A stretch of DNA of 7,196 nt from Verrucomicrobiota bacterium (GTDB lineage Bacteria; Verrucomicrobiota; Lentisphaeria; Oligosphaerales; JAFGRS01). Under the pieces are notes generated by a model. The model was not told the origin of the DNA and ran no database searches. It saw only the letters and a program-made list of their open reading frames with translations. Position numbers and translations under genes: made by a program. The stretch lies in NCBI GenBank assembly GCA_019136035.1, contig JAGVUW010000736.1, positions 1-7,196 on the forward strand, given 5' to 3'. Shown one piece after another: positions 7,101 to 7,196 of the stretch. Within the stretch, counting starts at the first letter, position 1, and every line of letters begins with the position of its first letter.

Positions 7101-7196
7101 GCTGGGGCGCCGCCGGAGCGGCGCCGGCACGGGCGTCGGCGGGTGGGTCCGCCAGCGGGGCAGCGCTGGGTCGCGGCGGGGCGAAGCGGAGCCGTG
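4129..7196 (-). CDS. Multi-repeat, HhH and Roadblock/LC7 protein (5' end outside window)
   Basis: The frame is open to the window edge without a stop, so the true start lies beyond it. The first visible ATG (7038) has no ribosome site and sits inside a Pro/Ala-rich run, so it is probably internal. Counting from that Met (969 residues): four copies of an 85-90-residue repeat (36-122, 156-242, 318-403, 482-570), separated by Ala/Pro/Ser/Glu linkers; an Ala/Pro/Val low-complexity tract (591-702); a small-residue hydrophobic run (703-719); a ComEA-like pair of helix-hairpin-helix motifs (764-825, with LPGVGASRA and LPGIGPSIF); and a C-terminal Roadblock/LC7-like domain (about 847-965, with a GALLTSVEGIPLAIAGD strand-turn-strand). 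In known families HhH motifs bind DNA backbone or proteins, and Roadblock domains dimerise and regulate Ras-like GTPases such as MglA. It is probably a large scaffold working with the DUF4388 protein. The repeat is unrecognised; the HhH call is strong and the Roadblock call moderate. Confidence 0.85.
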   Translation of the reverse strand, partial: RLRFAPPRPSAAPLADPPADARAGAAPAAPQLKAATADDAPRPPTIRISAPPMAARAPAATTASAAAAAPAGRPQLRRVALQLPSNPVELPLRALLVSLPAALRGPAWKQEWPTGTLPIDRDTLRRQLGDGRVCVPAAAARGHLPEGWLSPAAEGDLDLDLAEVLAAVPADLEPGAPAASESEPPVAPAAADSAADSAPASAADEQAQLPYTILAAALPQAQRGPAWRSDTMLTGSLPLPRQALLEQLAQGRVALEARLLSDALPAGWVAPGASGEVDLDLAAVVSALPESWLRPEVPEDQDVAAVRAMKDLFAPARPSPTTAAPASSPGAAAEPVAPAVKAAESAHATSAASETATAVPRPTATHADEVHLPANVVLTALPPASRGPAWKADWPGAPTVAVSRSELMRQLATGRVDIAAEVARRQLPEGALAADAADSITLDLAAVVAAVPSDLMQVTAEMDQDAVAAASMRDFFSSTARPEPAAALAAPEVPATSETPAPPEAPATSETPATTEAPRAAAQAAPAPSAPRQVEIPIAAALGAVPAGWRGPAWRDEGLPGLSLALPTDDVLRQLGSGSVTMPVALLASTLPSGWLTPEAHGALPLDLASVVAAVPPDLLEVPGDLADDVVASSRLGALFSTATTTAPAATQAAAPAVAPAAVAPVPATPPQTAPAASQAAAPAVAPAVAPAVAPVPTTPPQTAPAASQAAAPAVAPVPATPPQTAPAASQAAAPAVAPAVAPVPAAPPQAAPAAVALGVAAVGGLAAAIATPTESVAQAAAATERTADAEPADDVDTAALPEWDGLEPSLERAPLGVNLNTARAADLMTLPGVGASRAQAILEYRAAHGGFRSIFELAELPGIGPSIFRRMTGLSVRRQVDRHQVIGQLLDLPTNGRPMLERIAEAIRAEFAAAGALLTSVEGIPLAIAGDMSDADKVAALGSRYFFRTRRHLQKFVDKASDCIILPGSTPPLLLLSSGEVVAILALTGSTVAQRRLQRVRRAMHEVGWILSRRAVVAEV
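4143..4506 (-). other. Roadblock/LC7-like domain
   Basis: This domain is encoded at 4143-4506 (residues about 845-965 counted from the Met at 7038). An N-terminal helix (ERIAEAIRAEF) leads to the strand-turn-strand GALLTSVEGIPLAIAGD, a helix around DADKVAALGSRYFF, then strands DCIILPG, LLLLSSG and EVVAILALTG and a last helix. This order and the dG-type turn fit MglB-like Roadblock folds. The call rests on pattern, not on an alignment. Confidence 0.6.
4564..4749 (-). other. ComEA-like helix-hairpin-helix domain
   Basis: Residues about 764-825 (from the Met at 7038) read VNLNTARAADLMTLPGVG, then ASRAQAILEYRAAHGGF and a second hairpin LPGIGPSIFRRM. This is the standard ComEA-type layout of two HhH motifs with the NxNxA entry. 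ComEA binds DNA during competence, but here the domain sits inside a large protein with no visible signal peptide, so uptake is not implied. Confidence 0.85.
4931..5257 (-). repeat. Nested minisatellite encoding an Ala/Pro/Val linker
   Basis: Five copies of a GCCGCGGGCGCC-led unit begin at 4931, 5009, 5075, 5165 and 5246, giving periods of 78, 66, 90 and 81 bp. The differences are multiples of 3, largely from different numbers of a 12-bp subunit (CCGGAGCTACTG type) encoding Ala-Pro-Ala-Val. The frame is therefore always kept while linker length can change. The encoded tract is about residues 597-702 of the Roadblock protein. Confidence 0.8.
5329..5595 (-). repeat. RGPAW repeat domain, copy 4
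   Basis: Residues about 482-570 carry the full pattern: VEIPI at the start, RGPAW (498-502), RQLGSGSV (521-528), LPSGW (539-543) and LDLASVVAAVP (554-564). It is the copy closest to the low-complexity tract and is followed by an acidic stretch ending in ALF. Confidence 0.7.
5657..5728 (-). repeat. 36-bp tandem repeat, two copies
   Basis: Two adjacent 36-bp units (5657-5692 and 5693-5728) share the first 23 bases and differ at about five positions after that. They encode a 12-residue Pro/Ala/Thr/Ser/Glu period in the linker between repeat domains 3 and 4. This is a second site of in-frame length change in the same gene. Confidence 0.7.
5830..6087 (-). repeat. RGPAW repeat domain, copy 3
   Basis: Residues about 318-403 show VHLPANVVLTALP, RGPAW (334-338), RQLATGRV (357-364), LPEGA (375-379, where other copies have Trp) and LDLAAVVAAVP (390-400). 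It is followed by DQDAVAAASMRDFF (411-424). Confidence 0.7.
6313..6573 (-). repeat. RGPAW repeat domain, copy 2
   Basis: Residues about 156-242 show QLPYTILAAALP, RGPAW (171-175), EQLAQGRV (194-201), LPAGW (212-216) and DLDLAAVVSALP (226-237). It is followed by DQDVAAVRAMKDLF (248-261). Confidence 0.7.
6673..6933 (-). repeat. RGPAW repeat domain, copy 1
   Basis: Residues about 36-122 show VELPLRALLVSLP, RGPAW (52-56), RQLGDGRV (74-81), LPEGW (92-96) and DLDLAEVLAAVP (106-117). Unlike the other three it is not followed by the acidic DLF-type motif. More copies may lie beyond the window edge. Confidence 0.7.

Overview
This is a very GC-rich bacterial window with a strongly GC-biased third codon position. 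It holds two complete minus-strand genes, one complete plus-strand gene, and a large minus-strand gene that runs off the right edge. Sigma70-like promoters, one with a perfect TTGACA, and Shine-Dalgarno sites at two starts suggest a Gram-negative lineage such as Proteobacteria or the PVC group. The sequence does not settle the phylum. I see no tRNA, rRNA, CRISPR array, transposase or integrase.

Layout: 1-305 is non-coding, with small GC hairpins and the first copy of a short dispersed repeat. Positions 306-1370 (minus) encode histidinol-phosphate aminotransferase (HisC), an ordinary housekeeping enzyme with all its key residues. Positions 1371-1998 are a divergent intergenic region. It carries a probable hisC promoter on the minus strand and a strong promoter on the plus strand (1781-1809), followed by a leader of about 180 nt that can form four successive stem-loops. 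Positions 1999-3099 (plus) encode a fusion of a degenerate class III nucleotide cyclase domain, a Pro/Ala linker and an FHA phosphothreonine-binding domain. Positions 3100-3217 separate convergent genes and hold the second copy of the dispersed repeat. Positions 3218-4063 (minus) encode a protein with a C-terminal DUF4388 (PATAN-like) domain. Positions 4129-7196 (minus, 5' end outside the window) encode a protein of at least 1,020 residues. It has four copies of an unrecognised 85-90-residue repeat, then a hypervariable Ala/Pro/Val linker, a ComEA-like helix-hairpin-helix pair and a C-terminal Roadblock/LC7-like domain.

The right two-thirds looks like a cytoplasmic signalling locus. Roadblock/LC7 domains usually act on Ras-like (MglA-type) GTPases, DUF4388 is typical of bacterial signalling proteins, and FHA domains read Ser/Thr phosphorylation. 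The large gene and the DUF4388 gene share a strand with a 65-bp spacer and are probably one operon. The FHA gene converges on them and may be functionally linked. The most unusual items are the multi-repeat/HhH/Roadblock architecture, the cyclase domain that has lost catalytic residues, and the structured leader RNA.
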